A stretch of 28,269 nt of DNA. It comes from Patescibacteria group bacterium (GTDB taxonomy: Bacteria > Patescibacteriota > Minisyncoccia > Minisyncoccales > CG1-02-41-26). Position 1 is the stretch's first letter; each line of letters starts with the position of its first letter. Under the pieces are notes generated by a model that was not told where the DNA came from, made no database searches, and saw only the letters and a program-made list of their open reading frames with translations. The position numbers and the translations under genes were made by a program. The DNA lies in NCBI GenBank assembly GCA_020148085.1, contig JAHCRD010000002.1, positions 1-28,269 of the forward strand. Direction: 5' to 3'. Below are positions 1-6,765 of the stretch, piece after piece.

Positions 1-1
1 A

Positions 2-352
2 AAGGACCAGGTTTGGACAGGCAGATTCGACCTTCCCGCGGGTGCTCGAATTCTTCAGGTAGAAGAGTTGATCACTACCCTAAAAACTACAAGGGCTGTC
101 AAAGAGGAAATCTTAAAAGCTAATCCAGAAGTGGATTTTCTGGGAATGGACGGAAAAACATTAGTGGCAACAGCTGTCCATCGACCAGCAATGCTGGTGG
201 AATATCCTGATTATAAGGTTATCCCACTAATGGAACTTGAGATCCATAACTGGGAACCAGAAGAGTGTTCTCTTTGTAAAGAAGGCTCTAAAGCTCTGGA
301 ACCGAAACCGAACTGGCAAGAATTTCGAAAGTATACACAGATGAAGAAATAA
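2..352 (+). CDS. Orotate phosphoribosyltransferase-like protein, C-terminal part (5' truncated by window edge)
   Basis: The frame is open from base 2 to the TAA at 350-352, so the N-terminus lies outside the window. An apparent start at 68 is a TTG inside the domain and is not credible. The visible part begins WTGRFDLPAGARILQVEELITT, the beta-strand plus PRPP-loop region of type I phosphoribosyltransferases. The usual acidic pair and following small residues (VVEDLITTGG-like) are changed to VEELITTLKTT, so the PRPP loop is degenerate. The C-terminus carries CSLCKEGSKALEPKPNW, the CxxC-G-x-P segment seen at the end of many OPRT-like proteins. Known family role: transfer of ribose-5-phosphate from PRPP to a base, with orotate giving OMP. 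Substrate is uncertain because of the degenerate loop. The gene is followed by a hairpin terminator at 376-402. Confidence 0.6.
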   Translation, partial: KDQVWTGRFDLPAGARILQVEELITTLKTTRAVKEEILKANPEVDFLGMDGKTLVATAVHRPAMLVEYPDYKVIPLMELEIHNWEPEECSLCKEGSKALEPKPNWQEFRKYTQMKK

Positions 353-375
353 AGAAAAGGTGCCAAAGGCACGAG

Positions 376-413
376 GGCCCACCGGATTCGTTCTGGTGGG
401 CCGCTTTCGTTAC
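376..413 (+). terminator. Terminator-like hairpin after the phosphoribosyltransferase gene
   Basis: A 10-bp stem pairs 376-385 (GGCCCACCGG) with 393-402 (CTGGTGGGCC), with one G-U pair and a 7-nt loop. It is followed by a moderately T-rich stretch (gctttcgttactt). It begins 24 bases after the stop codon at 352. The T-tract is interrupted, so efficiency is uncertain. Confidence 0.65.
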
Positions 414-436
414 TTTAGAAACTCTCTTTAATGCCC

Positions 437-465
437 TTGACAGAAATCATTATTTATGCTATGTT
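437..465 (+). promoter_or_regulatory. Sigma-70-type promoter with extended -10 for the 566-1088 gene pair
   Basis: A perfect -35 TTGACA at 437-442 is followed by a 17-nt spacer and TATGTT at 460-465. A TG one base before the -10 (457-458) makes it an extended -10. It lies between the upstream terminator and the SD at 551-557, so it probably drives the two small genes that follow. The predicted start near 472 leaves a leader of roughly 90 nt. Confidence 0.7.
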
Positions 466-565
466 TTTAATATCCAAGTTGGGCAATGTTCATTCCTGAA
501 GTCAAAAAAGAGTGGACGTCTCAATTTGAATAATTTGCTATTTAAAAAGAAAGGAGGATAGGAAT

Positions 566-838
566 ATGCCATGCGAAAGTTGTAAACATGATGAAGCTAC
601 TTGCAGTCTGGATACTTCTCAGGGTCCCCCATATCGACTATGTACGGTCTGTCTTTACAAACTGGTGAATTATTGCCTTTCTCCTGCTGAATATTTTAGA
701 CTGAGGAAAGGAAGACAGAATCTCCAGACAACAGATGGTTATGAGTTTTACTTAGGCACTGATTTTTATGATCCAGAGACTGGGGAGGCATTACAACCAA
801 AATGCCTGGAAAAATTCCGATTCCCAAAAAGGAGGTAA
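566..838 (+). CDS. Small Cys-rich protein of unknown function (putative zinc-binding)
   Basis: This 90-residue protein matches no family I recognise. Cysteines at residues 3, 6, 13, 26 and 29 are spaced as CxxC and CxxC (CESC and CTVC), which suggests a zinc-ribbon-like treble-clef fold; that is inference from spacing only. The C-terminal half is basic and aromatic and ends in KRR. The start is set by a strong SD, AAGGAGG at 551-557, 8 nt before ATG. The gene has its own promoter (437-465). Its last codons (aaa agg agg taa) contain the SD of the next gene, so the two are probably translationally coupled. Codon use looks less A-rich than in the core genes nearby. Confidence 0.7.
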   Translation: MPCESCKHDEATCSLDTSQGPPYRLCTVCLYKLVNYCLSPAEYFRLRKGRQNLQTTDGYEFYLGTDFYDPETGEALQPKCLEKFRFPKRR

Positions 839-842
839 AGTT

Positions 843-1088
843 ATGGGAAGAGTGTTTTCGTTCGATGAGAAAAATGCCCGGAGGATAAAGTCACTTGGTC
901 TTGGAGATATTATTATTCTCCAGGATACAAACGGAAAAGATGTGGTAGCAATAAAGGTGGGCGTTGAGAATCCTGACATGGTACACCTCGAATTTCCCAA
1001 GAATTATTTCGCTCAGGTCAATTACCAACGCGGAGAGAAAATTGGGGTTGAAGGGCTCGATCTCAGCGGAGCCGATTTCAAAAAGTAA
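843..1088 (+). CDS. Small protein of unknown function, coupled to the 566-838 gene
   Basis: This 81-residue protein starts at ATG 843. The SD AAGGAGG at 829-835 overlaps the end of the upstream gene and sits 7 nt away; only 4 nt separate the upstream stop from this start. An in-frame ATG at 768 lies inside the upstream gene without an SD and is rejected. The sequence (MGRVFSFDEKNARRIKSLGLGDIIILQD...VAIKVG) alternates short beta-strand-like segments with charged turns and suggests a small beta-barrel, but I assign no family. No signal peptide or membrane helix is visible. It forms a bicistronic unit with the Cys-rich gene and is followed by two terminators. Confidence 0.7.
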   Translation: MGRVFSFDEKNARRIKSLGLGDIIILQDTNGKDVVAIKVGVENPDMVHLEFPKNYFAQVNYQRGEKIGVEGLDLSGADFKK

Positions 1089-1119
1089 TTCACGCCGGAA
1101 AAACTACAAGAGAGTAGGG

Positions 1120-1156
1120 GGTCAGGAGCTTCGGTTCCTGGCCCATCTTTTTTCTT
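1120..1156 (+). terminator. Rho-independent terminator with UUCG tetraloop
   Basis: A 10-bp stem pairs 1120-1129 with 1134-1143 (two G-U pairs) around a TTCG loop at 1130-1133. A T-run follows at 1148-1156. It lies 31 nt after the stop at 1088 and ends the two-gene unit. Confidence 0.85.
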
Positions 1157-1174
1157 AAATAGAGGATTTGAAGT

Positions 1175-1207
1175 AATCACCAGAACTAATTTTTGGTGAT
1201 TTTTTTA
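1175..1207 (+). terminator. Second rho-independent terminator before pheS
   Basis: AATCACCA at 1175-1182 pairs with TGGTGATT at 1194-1201 across an 11-nt loop, followed directly by TTTTTT at 1201-1206. Together with the hairpin at 1120-1143 it makes a tandem terminator insulating pheS from the upstream unit. Confidence 0.8.
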
Positions 1208-1230
1208 TTGATTTATCCCCAGTTTTTTGC

Positions 1231-1259
1231 TTGTTTTTCACTCAAAATTGAGGTAAAAT
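1231..1259 (+). promoter_or_regulatory. Possible weak promoter for pheS
   Basis: TTGTTT at 1231-1236, a 17-nt spacer and TAAAAT at 1254-1259 form a sub-consensus promoter. The predicted start near 1266 is only about 5 nt before ATG 1271. That would give a nearly leaderless mRNA and fits the absence of an SD. Confidence 0.35.
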
Positions 1260-1270
1260 AGAAGAATGAT

Positions 1271-2278
1271 ATGGACCTGAAAAAGCTGAAAATTGAGGCG
1301 GAAAAAGAGATAAAAAAGGCAAAAAATCTGAAAAATTTGAACAAGGTTTTCAAGAAATATTTAGGTAAAAAGGGAGAGATTGCTAAGGTTTTTAATTCTT
1401 TAAAAAAACTTTCAGAAGCTAAAAGAAAAAAATTGGGAAAAGAAGCAAACTTGGTTAAAGCTGAAATTGAGAAAATGATAAGAAAGAAATCAAAAGAATT
1501 GAGAGAGAAAGCAAGAAAAGTCCGACTTAAAAAAGAAAGAATTGATGTTACAAGACCGGGCAAGAAAGTGGAAATTGGGCACTTGCATCCTTTAACTTTG
1601 GTTCAAAGAGAAGTTTTGGAAATCTTTCAATCAATGGGATTTTCTGTAGTTTTGGGTCCAGATATTGAAACAGAATGGTACAATTTTGACGCTTTAAATA
1701 TTCCCAAAGACCATCCGGCCAGAGATTTTTGGGACACATTTTGGCTAAAGCCAGAAACTCAAAAGTCAAAAGTCAAAACTCAAAAGTTATTACGGACGCA
1801 CACGTCGCCGGTTCAAATCCGCTATATGGAAAAACATAATCCACCATTGAGAATTATTGTGCCAGGAAGATGCTTTCGACACGAGGCAACCGATATTTCT
1901 CATGATATTCAGTTTTATCAGCTTGAAGGATTAGTGGTTGACAAAAATATTTCAGCCGCTAACTTCAGAGCAATAATTGAAGAATTTTTAAAGAGATTTT
2001 TCAAAATTAAAATTGAAATTCGATTAAGACCAAGCTTTTTCCCATTTACCGAACCAAGTTTTGAAATAGATGTCCGGAGAGGAAAAGGGAAATGGGTTGA
2101 GATGATGGGAGCGGGAATGGTTCATCCAAATGTTTTTAAATTCTCTCGTTTAAATCCAAAGAACTGGCAAGGATTTGCTTTTGGCATAGGTTTGGATAGA
2201 TTAGCAATGCTCCGCTATAAGATTAACGACATCAGATTATTTTATTCAGGAGATTTACGTTTTTTGAAACAATTCTAA
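1271..2278 (+). CDS. pheS: Phenylalanine--tRNA ligase alpha subunit
   Basis: PheS is the catalytic subunit of the alpha2beta2 enzyme charging tRNA-Phe in the cytoplasm. The 335 residues have the usual layout. A Lys-rich coiled-coil N-terminus (about 1-85) is followed by the class II core: HPLTLVQREVLEIF, the GPDIETEWYNFDALNIP segment, THTSPVQIRYM, motif 2 PGRCFRHEATDISHDIQFYQLEG, FFPFTEPSFEIDV and motif 3 GFAFGIGLDRLAML. Length is close to the family norm. The start at 1271 is the only ATG giving a full N-terminus; an ATG at 1266 runs into a stop. No good SD is present. An A-rich heptamer array at 1759-1786 adds a Gln/Lys-rich insert (TQKSKVKTQK) in the loop before LLRTHTSPVQIR. pheT follows after 6 nt. 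Confidence 0.96.
   Translation: MDLKKLKIEAEKEIKKAKNLKNLNKVFKKYLGKKGEIAKVFNSLKKLSEAKRKKLGKEANLVKAEIEKMIRKKSKELREKARKVRLKKERIDVTRPGKKVEIGHLHPLTLVQREVLEIFQSMGFSVVLGPDIETEWYNFDALNIPKDHPARDFWDTFWLKPETQKSKVKTQKLLRTHTSPVQIRYMEKHNPPLRIIVPGRCFRHEATDISHDIQFYQLEGLVVDKNISAANFRAIIEEFLKRFFKIKIEIRLRPSFFPFTEPSFEIDVRRGKGKWVEMMGAGMVHPNVFKFSRLNPKNWQGFAFGIGLDRLAMLRYKINDIRLFYSGDLRFLKQF
1759..1786 (+). repeat. Period-7 A-rich array inside pheS
   Basis: Four tandem heptamers, three TCAAAAG and one TCAAAAC, lie in the coding sequence and encode a Gln/Lys-rich loop between conserved PheS motifs. Similar heptamer arrays occur at eight or more other places in this window. Confidence 0.75.
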
Positions 2279-2284
2279 AAGTTT

Positions 2285-4345
2285 ATGTTATTTTCTTACA
2301 ACTGGCTGCGAGATTACATAAAAGGCAAGACACCTACTCCTGGAAAGTTGGCAGAACTTTTGACCATGCACAGTTTTGAGGTGGAAAGCGTTGCGAGAAA
2401 GGGCAAAGATTTCGTCTTGGATATTGATATTTTGCCAAACCGAGCGCCCGATTGTTTTTCTCATCTGGGAATAGCTCGCGAGAGCGCAGCTCTGGAAATT
2501 CCCAATTTTCAATTACCAATTTCCAAACTAAAAGAGGATAAAAAGCTTAAGGCAAAAGATTTTGTTGAAGTGGAAGTCAAAAATAAAGAAGATTGTCCGA
2601 GGTATACCGCAAAAGTAATTTCAGGGGTAAAAGTGGCTTCAGCACCAAAATGGATCCAAGAAAGATTGAAGGCCTGCGGGCTTCAATCAATTAATAATAT
2701 CGTTGACACCACCAACTATGTAATGTTAGAGACCGGCCAACCGATTCATGCTTTTGATCTTGATAAAGTGGGTAAAAAAATTATTGTTAGAAGGGCGAAA
2801 AAAAATGAAAAAATAAGAGCTTTAGATGATAAAACTTATAAGTTAGACAAAGATATTTTAGTGATAGCTGACCAAAAAAGGCCTATTGCCATTGCTGGAA
2901 TTAAGGGAGGAGAAAGGACGGCTATTGATAAAAAAACAAAAAATATAGTTATTGAAGCAGCTAATTTTAACCAGAAAGTTGTTCGTCAAGGTTCCAAGAA
3001 GTTAAAACTAAAAACCGATGCTTCCTGGCGGTTTGAAAACGGAATTGACCCCAATCTAATTGATTTTGTCCAGGAAAGAGTTGTTGCACTGATTCAAAAA
3101 ATAGCTGGGGGAAAAGTAGCCCGAGGATTAGTTGACTTTTATCTAAATAAAGTCCGGCCTAAGAAAATAAATCTTGATTTAAATTATGTTGAGAAATTAT
3201 TGGGTCTGAAAATTCCCAAACAAAAAGTGCTGAAAATTTTAAAAAGTTTAGGTTTCAAGCTCTCGGAAGTTGGCTCTCAGAAGATTATGGTGGAGGTTCC
3301 AACCAGAAGGTTGGATATCTCAATTCAAGAAGATTTAATTGAAGAGATAGGAAGAATTTATGGGTTCCAAAATATTCCCTCGGTCTTTCCTCAAGCAGCC
3401 TTGATTTCTCCCGAGAGAAATGAAGAACTTTTTTGGCAGAAAAATATAAAAGATATTTTAAAAGAAGCAGGATTTTCTGAGGTTTATAATTATTCTTTCA
3501 TAGGAGAAAAGGAAAAAGGGATTTTCGGTTGGCGAGAACGTGAGTTAGTAGAATTGGAAAACCCAATAAGTTCTTTTAATAAGTATTTAAGACCAAGTTT
3601 AATTCCAAACTTGTTAAGAAACATCAAGGAGAATTTAAAATATTTTGATGAAATAAAACTTTTCGAACTAGGAAAAATATTTAAACGATTCAAGATTCAA
3701 GAAAAAAAGATGTTGGCTGGGGTTTTGACGAGAAAGGGTATAAAAGACGAAGGTTTTTACGAGTTAAAAGGGGTGGTTGATTCTTTGCTCAACAAATTGG
3801 GGATAAGTAATATTTGGTATGATGAATATCAGCCAACGCCTGAGGAATCGAAACTTGCAATTTGGCATCCAAAAAAATCTGCTGAAATTAAAATCAACGG
3901 AGAAGAAATTGGATTTCTAGGTGAAGTCCACCCTAAGATTATAGAAAATTTGGAAATTGGACACCACCCAACCGCCACCCCGAGGGTTTTTGTTTTTGAC
4001 CTTGATTTTCAAAAATTGCTAAAGCTTGCTTCAGAAGAACATGAATATCAACCAATCTCTGTTTATCCAGCGGCCATCAGAGATTTAGCGATTTTAGTTC
4101 CTCAAGGAACAAAGGTTGTTGAAGTATTAAATAAAATAAATGCTGGAGGAGGGAAGTTAGTTCGGGATGTTGACCTTTTTGATGTCTATAGGGGAGAAGG
4201 AATTCCAGAGGGAAAAGAAAATTTCGCTTTCCACATAATTTATCAAGCTGAAGACCGAACTTTATCTTCCCGAGAAATTGATAAAATCCATCGAAAAATA
4301 ATTAAAGCCCTGGAAGAAAATCTAGGCTGGGAAGTCCGGAAATGA
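2285..4345 (+). CDS. pheT: Phenylalanine--tRNA ligase beta subunit, short form without the EMAP/OB domain
   Basis: PheT is the tRNA-recognition and editing subunit partnering PheS. The N-terminal SYNWLRDYI...LLTMHSFEVESV (1-40) is typical. The chain then passes straight to LDIDILPNRAPDCFSHLGIARESAAL (45-70). In standard PheT about 110 residues of OB-fold tRNA-binding domain lie at that point, so this domain is missing, which explains 686 residues against roughly 800. The B3/B4 editing region, the B5 region (RPKKINLDL...), the catalytic-like core and the C-terminal FDX-ACB domain (YPAAIRDLAILVP...ALEENLGWEVRK) are present. A heptamer array at 2497-2524 lies just after residue 70, encoding IPNFQLPIS. 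The stop TGA overlaps another array in the following gap. No SD precedes the start. Confidence 0.95.
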   Translation: MLFSYNWLRDYIKGKTPTPGKLAELLTMHSFEVESVARKGKDFVLDIDILPNRAPDCFSHLGIARESAALEIPNFQLPISKLKEDKKLKAKDFVEVEVKNKEDCPRYTAKVISGVKVASAPKWIQERLKACGLQSINNIVDTTNYVMLETGQPIHAFDLDKVGKKIIVRRAKKNEKIRALDDKTYKLDKDILVIADQKRPIAIAGIKGGERTAIDKKTKNIVIEAANFNQKVVRQGSKKLKLKTDASWRFENGIDPNLIDFVQERVVALIQKIAGGKVARGLVDFYLNKVRPKKINLDLNYVEKLLGLKIPKQKVLKILKSLGFKLSEVGSQKIMVEVPTRRLDISIQEDLIEEIGRIYGFQNIPSVFPQAALISPERNEELFWQKNIKDILKEAGFSEVYNYSFIGEKEKGIFGWRERELVELENPISSFNKYLRPSLIPNLLRNIKENLKYFDEIKLFELGKIFKRFKIQEKKMLAGVLTRKGIKDEGFYELKGVVDSLLNKLGISNIWYDEYQPTPEESKLAIWHPKKSAEIKINGEEIGFLGEVHPKIIENLEIGHHPTATPRVFVFDLDFQKLLKLASEEHEYQPISVYPAAIRDLAILVPQGTKVVEVLNKINAGGGKLVRDVDLFDVYRGEGIPEGKENFAFHIIYQAEDRTLSSREIDKIHRKIIKALEENLGWEVRK
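2497..2524 (+). repeat. Period-7 array inside pheT
   Basis: Four consecutive heptamers, AATTCCC, AATTTTC, AATTACC and AATTTCC, encode EIPNFQLPIS directly after the conserved GIARESAAL motif. The period is 7, not 3, yet the frame is kept. Confidence 0.7.
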
Positions 4346-4391
4346 AAAGTGAAAAGTGAAGAATGCAAAATTACAATTAAAAATTTAAAAT
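4344..4391 (+). repeat. Period-7 array filling the pheT-gyrB gap
   Basis: From the pheT stop codon to the base before the gyrB ATG, the sequence reads as heptamers: GAAAAGT twice, then GAAGAAT, GCAAAAT, TACAATT, AAAAATT and a final 6-base unit. No promoter or SD is evident within it. Confidence 0.65.
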
Positions 4392-6359
4392 ATGCCACGC
4401 AAAAAAACAACAACTAAAAAACCAACTAAAAAAAGAGTATCACGAAAGAAAACCTCGGATTATGAAGCCAAGGATATTTATGTTTTGAAGGGTCTTGAGC
4501 CAATCCGCAGAAGACCCGGGATGTATATTGGCTCAACCGGTCCCGAAGGTTTGCACCACCTAATCTGGGAATGCGTCGATAATAGTTTGGATGAAGCGAT
4601 TATGGGCTATTGTAAAAATATTGAGGTTCGTCTCCTGAAAGATAATAGAATAAAAGCAATAGATGATGGTAGGGGAATTCCAGTTGAGAAGCATCCTCAG
4701 ACAAAAAAGTCAGCTCTTGAAACCGTGATGACAACTTTGCATGCTGGTGCTAAATTTGGTGGCAAGGCCTATCAGGTTGCTGGAGGTCTGCACGGAGTTG
4801 GAATTTCAGTAGTTTGTGCCCTAAGTCGCTACATGAGAGCTGAGGTCTGCCGGAAGGGAGTAAAGTATGCTCAAGAATATTCTCGAGGTAAAGCCAAAAC
4901 CAAAGTTAAGAAAGTTGGAAAATGCAAAAAGCCAGGGACTACTATAGTTTTTGAGCCAGATCCAGAAATCTTTAAAGAGATTAAATTTAATCTGAAAAGT
5001 GTTTTAAATCATCTTCGCCAACAGGCCTATCTAACCCCTGGCGTTAAAATAACTGTCCATGATGGACGAGTTTCTCCTCCCTTCCCTTACAATTTTTATT
5101 TTGAAGGAGGATTACGCTCTTATATAAAATATTTAGTAGCAGGCGCCGAGCCTCGCCATCCTCATATTTTTTACACCAAAGGTGAAAAAGATAAAGTTAT
5201 AGTTGAGATTGCTTTCCAATATGCTGGAGAAATGGAATGCCAGGAAGAAGGATTTGCTAACAACATCTTTACCGGAGAGGGGGGAGCCCATCTTACTGGT
5301 TTCCGAACCGCTTTGACTCGGGCTTTAAATGACTATGCCAGAAAGAATGGATATCTTGACAAGAAAGAGGAGAATTTTACTGGCAATGATGTTAGAGAAG
5401 GATTGGTGGCAGCAATTTCGGTAAAATTGAAAGAGCCTCAATTTGAAGGCCAAACCAAAGCCAGGTTGGGGAATCCTGAGGCTAAAACCATAGTGGACAG
5501 TGTTTTTTCTGAGGCCTTGACTGATTTTTTAGAAAAAAATCCTCAAGATGCTAAAGCCATCATTGAAAATTGTCTTTTAGCTTCGAGGGCCAGAAAAGCA
5601 GCAAAAGCTGCCAGAACCACTGTCTTGAGAAAGGGAGTTTTAGAAGGTTTAACACTTCCTGGAAAATTAGCTGATTGTTCCTCGAGAAATCCTGAGGAAT
5701 CCGAGCTTTATCTGGTGGAGGGCGATTCGGCCGGAGGAAGTTGTAAGATGGCTCGTGATAGAAGATTTCAAGCGATTTTGCCCTTAAAAGGAAAAATTTT
5801 GAATGTCGAAAGAGCAAGATTAGATAAAATTTTAACTTTCAAGGAAATAAAATCTTTAATCATTGCTTTAGGAACAGCTATCGCCCAAGATTTTGACATC
5901 CAAAAACTGAGATATCACAGAATTATAATAATGACTGATGCCGATGTTGATGGTGCCCATATTAGAACATTGCTTTTAACTCTCTTTTTCAGAAATTTCC
6001 GAGAAGTTATTGAGAATGGTTATCTTTACATTGCTCAACCCCCACTTTATCGAATTCAATCAGGAAAAAAAGTTCAATACGCTTACATCGAAGCTGACAA
6101 AACTGAAATTTTAAACTCTTTTAAAAAAGAGAAAAAAGCCTCTGTTTCTATCCAAAGATACAAAGGGTTGGGAGAAATGAATCCAGACCAACTTTGGGAG
6201 ACAACTATGAATCCTGAAAATCGGATATTATTGAAAGTGACAATTGAAGACGCTAAAACCGCCGACCACATTTTTGACATTTTAATGGGTAAAGAGGTTT
6301 TACCGAGAAAAAAGTTTATCCAGGTACATGCCAAAAAGGTGAAGAACTTGGATATTTAA
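4392..6359 (+). CDS. gyrB: DNA gyrase subunit B
   Basis: This is the ATPase subunit of the type IIA topoisomerase that introduces negative supercoils together with GyrA. The GHKL ATPase shows ECVDNSLDEA, DDGRGIPVEKHPQ and VAGGLHGVGISVV. The transducer region and the TOPRIM domain follow, with YLVEGDSAGGSCKMARDRRFQAILPLKGKILNVE and IIMTDADVDGAHIRTLLLTLFF. The C-terminal tail RYKGLGEMNPDQLWETTMNPENR is typical of GyrB rather than ParE. Length 655 is normal for the short form. A roughly 25-residue Lys/Thr/Arg-rich N-terminal extension precedes EAKDIYVLKGLEPIRRRPGMYIGS. The start lacks an SD. gyrA is not in the window. Confidence 0.95.
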   Translation: MPRKKTTTKKPTKKRVSRKKTSDYEAKDIYVLKGLEPIRRRPGMYIGSTGPEGLHHLIWECVDNSLDEAIMGYCKNIEVRLLKDNRIKAIDDGRGIPVEKHPQTKKSALETVMTTLHAGAKFGGKAYQVAGGLHGVGISVVCALSRYMRAEVCRKGVKYAQEYSRGKAKTKVKKVGKCKKPGTTIVFEPDPEIFKEIKFNLKSVLNHLRQQAYLTPGVKITVHDGRVSPPFPYNFYFEGGLRSYIKYLVAGAEPRHPHIFYTKGEKDKVIVEIAFQYAGEMECQEEGFANNIFTGEGGAHLTGFRTALTRALNDYARKNGYLDKKEENFTGNDVREGLVAAISVKLKEPQFEGQTKARLGNPEAKTIVDSVFSEALTDFLEKNPQDAKAIIENCLLASRARKAAKAARTTVLRKGVLEGLTLPGKLADCSSRNPEESELYLVEGDSAGGSCKMARDRRFQAILPLKGKILNVERARLDKILTFKEIKSLIIALGTAIAQDFDIQKLRYHRIIIMTDADVDGAHIRTLLLTLFFRNFREVIENGYLYIAQPPLYRIQSGKKVQYAYIEADKTEILNSFKKEKKASVSIQRYKGLGEMNPDQLWETTMNPENRILLKVTIEDAKTADHIFDILMGKEVLPRKKFIQVHAKKVKNLDI

Positions 6360-6367
6360 GTGAAGGC

Positions 6368-6396
6368 TTGACAAACTCACCAATGGGCTTTAATAT
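6368..6396 (+). promoter_or_regulatory. Near-consensus promoter for secE-nusG-rplK
   Basis: TTGACA at 6368-6373, exactly 17 nt, then TAATAT at 6391-6396. It begins 9 nt after the gyrB stop. The predicted start near 6403 leaves about 30 nt before the secE ATG. It is the best promoter match in the window and probably drives secE, nusG, rplK and perhaps the genes beyond. Confidence 0.85.
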
Positions 6397-6405
6397 TGAA
6401 ATTAG

Positions 6406-6426
6406 AGCCCCAGGAGGGCTTTTTTA
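6406..6426 (+). terminator. Short hairpin plus T-run in the secE leader (gyrB terminator or attenuator)
   Basis: AGCCC (6406-6410) and GGGCT (6416-6420) form a 5-bp stem with a 5-nt loop, followed by TTTTTT at 6421-6426. It lies downstream of the secE promoter and upstream of the secE ATG at 6433. It could therefore end gyrB transcripts and also attenuate secE. The only SD-like bases, GGAGGG at 6413-6418, are in this loop and stem. Confidence 0.55.
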
Positions 6427-6432
6427 AAAAGA

Positions 6433-6627
6433 ATGGAAAATTTTTTTGCCAAAATTAAAACCTTTTTTAAAGAAGTTTGGACCGAAGCCAAAAAAGTTGA
6501 CTGGCCAACTCGCTCTGAGACCTTCAGATACACTTTGATTGTCATTGGAATTTCTGCGGCTGTTGCTGCTTTTTTGGGAATTTTAGACTTTGGATTTGTT
6601 AAGATTTTAGGAAAATTCATTTTTTAA
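6433..6627 (+). CDS. secE: Preprotein translocase subunit SecE
   Basis: SecE is the small essential subunit that clamps SecY in the SecYEG channel of the inner membrane. The 64 residues match the single-helix bacterial form. An amphipathic N-terminal segment (KIKTFFKEVWTEAKKVDWPTRSET) carries the conserved K-x-x-W-P-x-R-x-E signature. It is followed by one transmembrane helix, about residues 34-58 (FRYTLIVIGISAAVAAFLGILDFGF). The order secE-nusG-rplK is the classical arrangement. A strong promoter lies immediately upstream. No usable SD is present except one buried in the 6406-6420 hairpin, 14 nt from the ATG. Confidence 0.93.
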   Translation: MENFFAKIKTFFKEVWTEAKKVDWPTRSETFRYTLIVIGISAAVAAFLGILDFGFVKILGKFIF

Positions 6628-6765
6628 GCTATAAAACAGCCCATATAGGAAGGGGGGCGGGGGAACCGCAGGTGCCCCCGTGTAGGAAAACAGGGAGGCC
6701 GCAGGCCGAAGGGCACCTGCCGAAAGGCAGGAAGAGGGCGAGCGACCTTACTCTGTGATACCACT
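6628..6765 (+). promoter_or_regulatory. Structured leader of nusG, copy 1 of a twin element
   Basis: The 138-nt secE-nusG gap is GC-rich and strongly structured. Its 5' module (6645-6687) is ATAGGA, 7 nt, a 6-bp hairpin (CGGGGG 6658-6663 with CCCCCG 6675-6680) around the loop AACCGCAGGTG (6664-6674), then TGTAGGA. The middle holds a GAAA-tetraloop hairpin (CCTGCC 6716-6721 with GGCAGG 6726-6731). The 3' module is GCGACCT at 6742-6748, then 17 nt containing ACTC and TACCA, ending at the ATG. The 5' and 3' modules recur before rplK at the same internal spacing. Loop AGGT (6670-6673) could pair with ACCT (6745-6748) as a pseudoknot. ACAG (6636-6639) can pair with CTGT (6753-6756). No SD lies near the ATG. 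I recognise no known riboswitch class. Confidence 0.75.

Noticed and set aside
68..352. Stand-alone 94-residue gene starting at TTG 68
   Set aside because: The same frame is open back to base 2 and encodes the preceding part of the phosphoribosyltransferase fold.
768..1088. 106-residue version of the second small gene starting at ATG 768
   Set aside because: That ATG is inside the upstream Cys-rich gene and has no SD; ATG 843 has a strong one at 7 nt.
1213..1563. Minus-strand Phe-rich ORF over pheS
   Set aside because: It is a reverse-frame shadow of the Lys-rich pheS N-terminus; similar Phe/Ser-rich shadows occur under miaA, miaB, thrS and dnaE.
4400..4460. Lys/Thr-rich start of gyrB as another period-7 array
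   Set aside because: The repetition here fits period 12 and simple Lys/Thr codons, so it is better explained as a basic protein tail.
6655..6680. T-box antiterminator resemblance (GGAACCGC in the nusG leader)
   Set aside because: The rplK copy has GAGAACCGC, so the required UGGN is not kept; there is no specifier stem, and neither gene is a tRNA synthetase or amino-acid gene.
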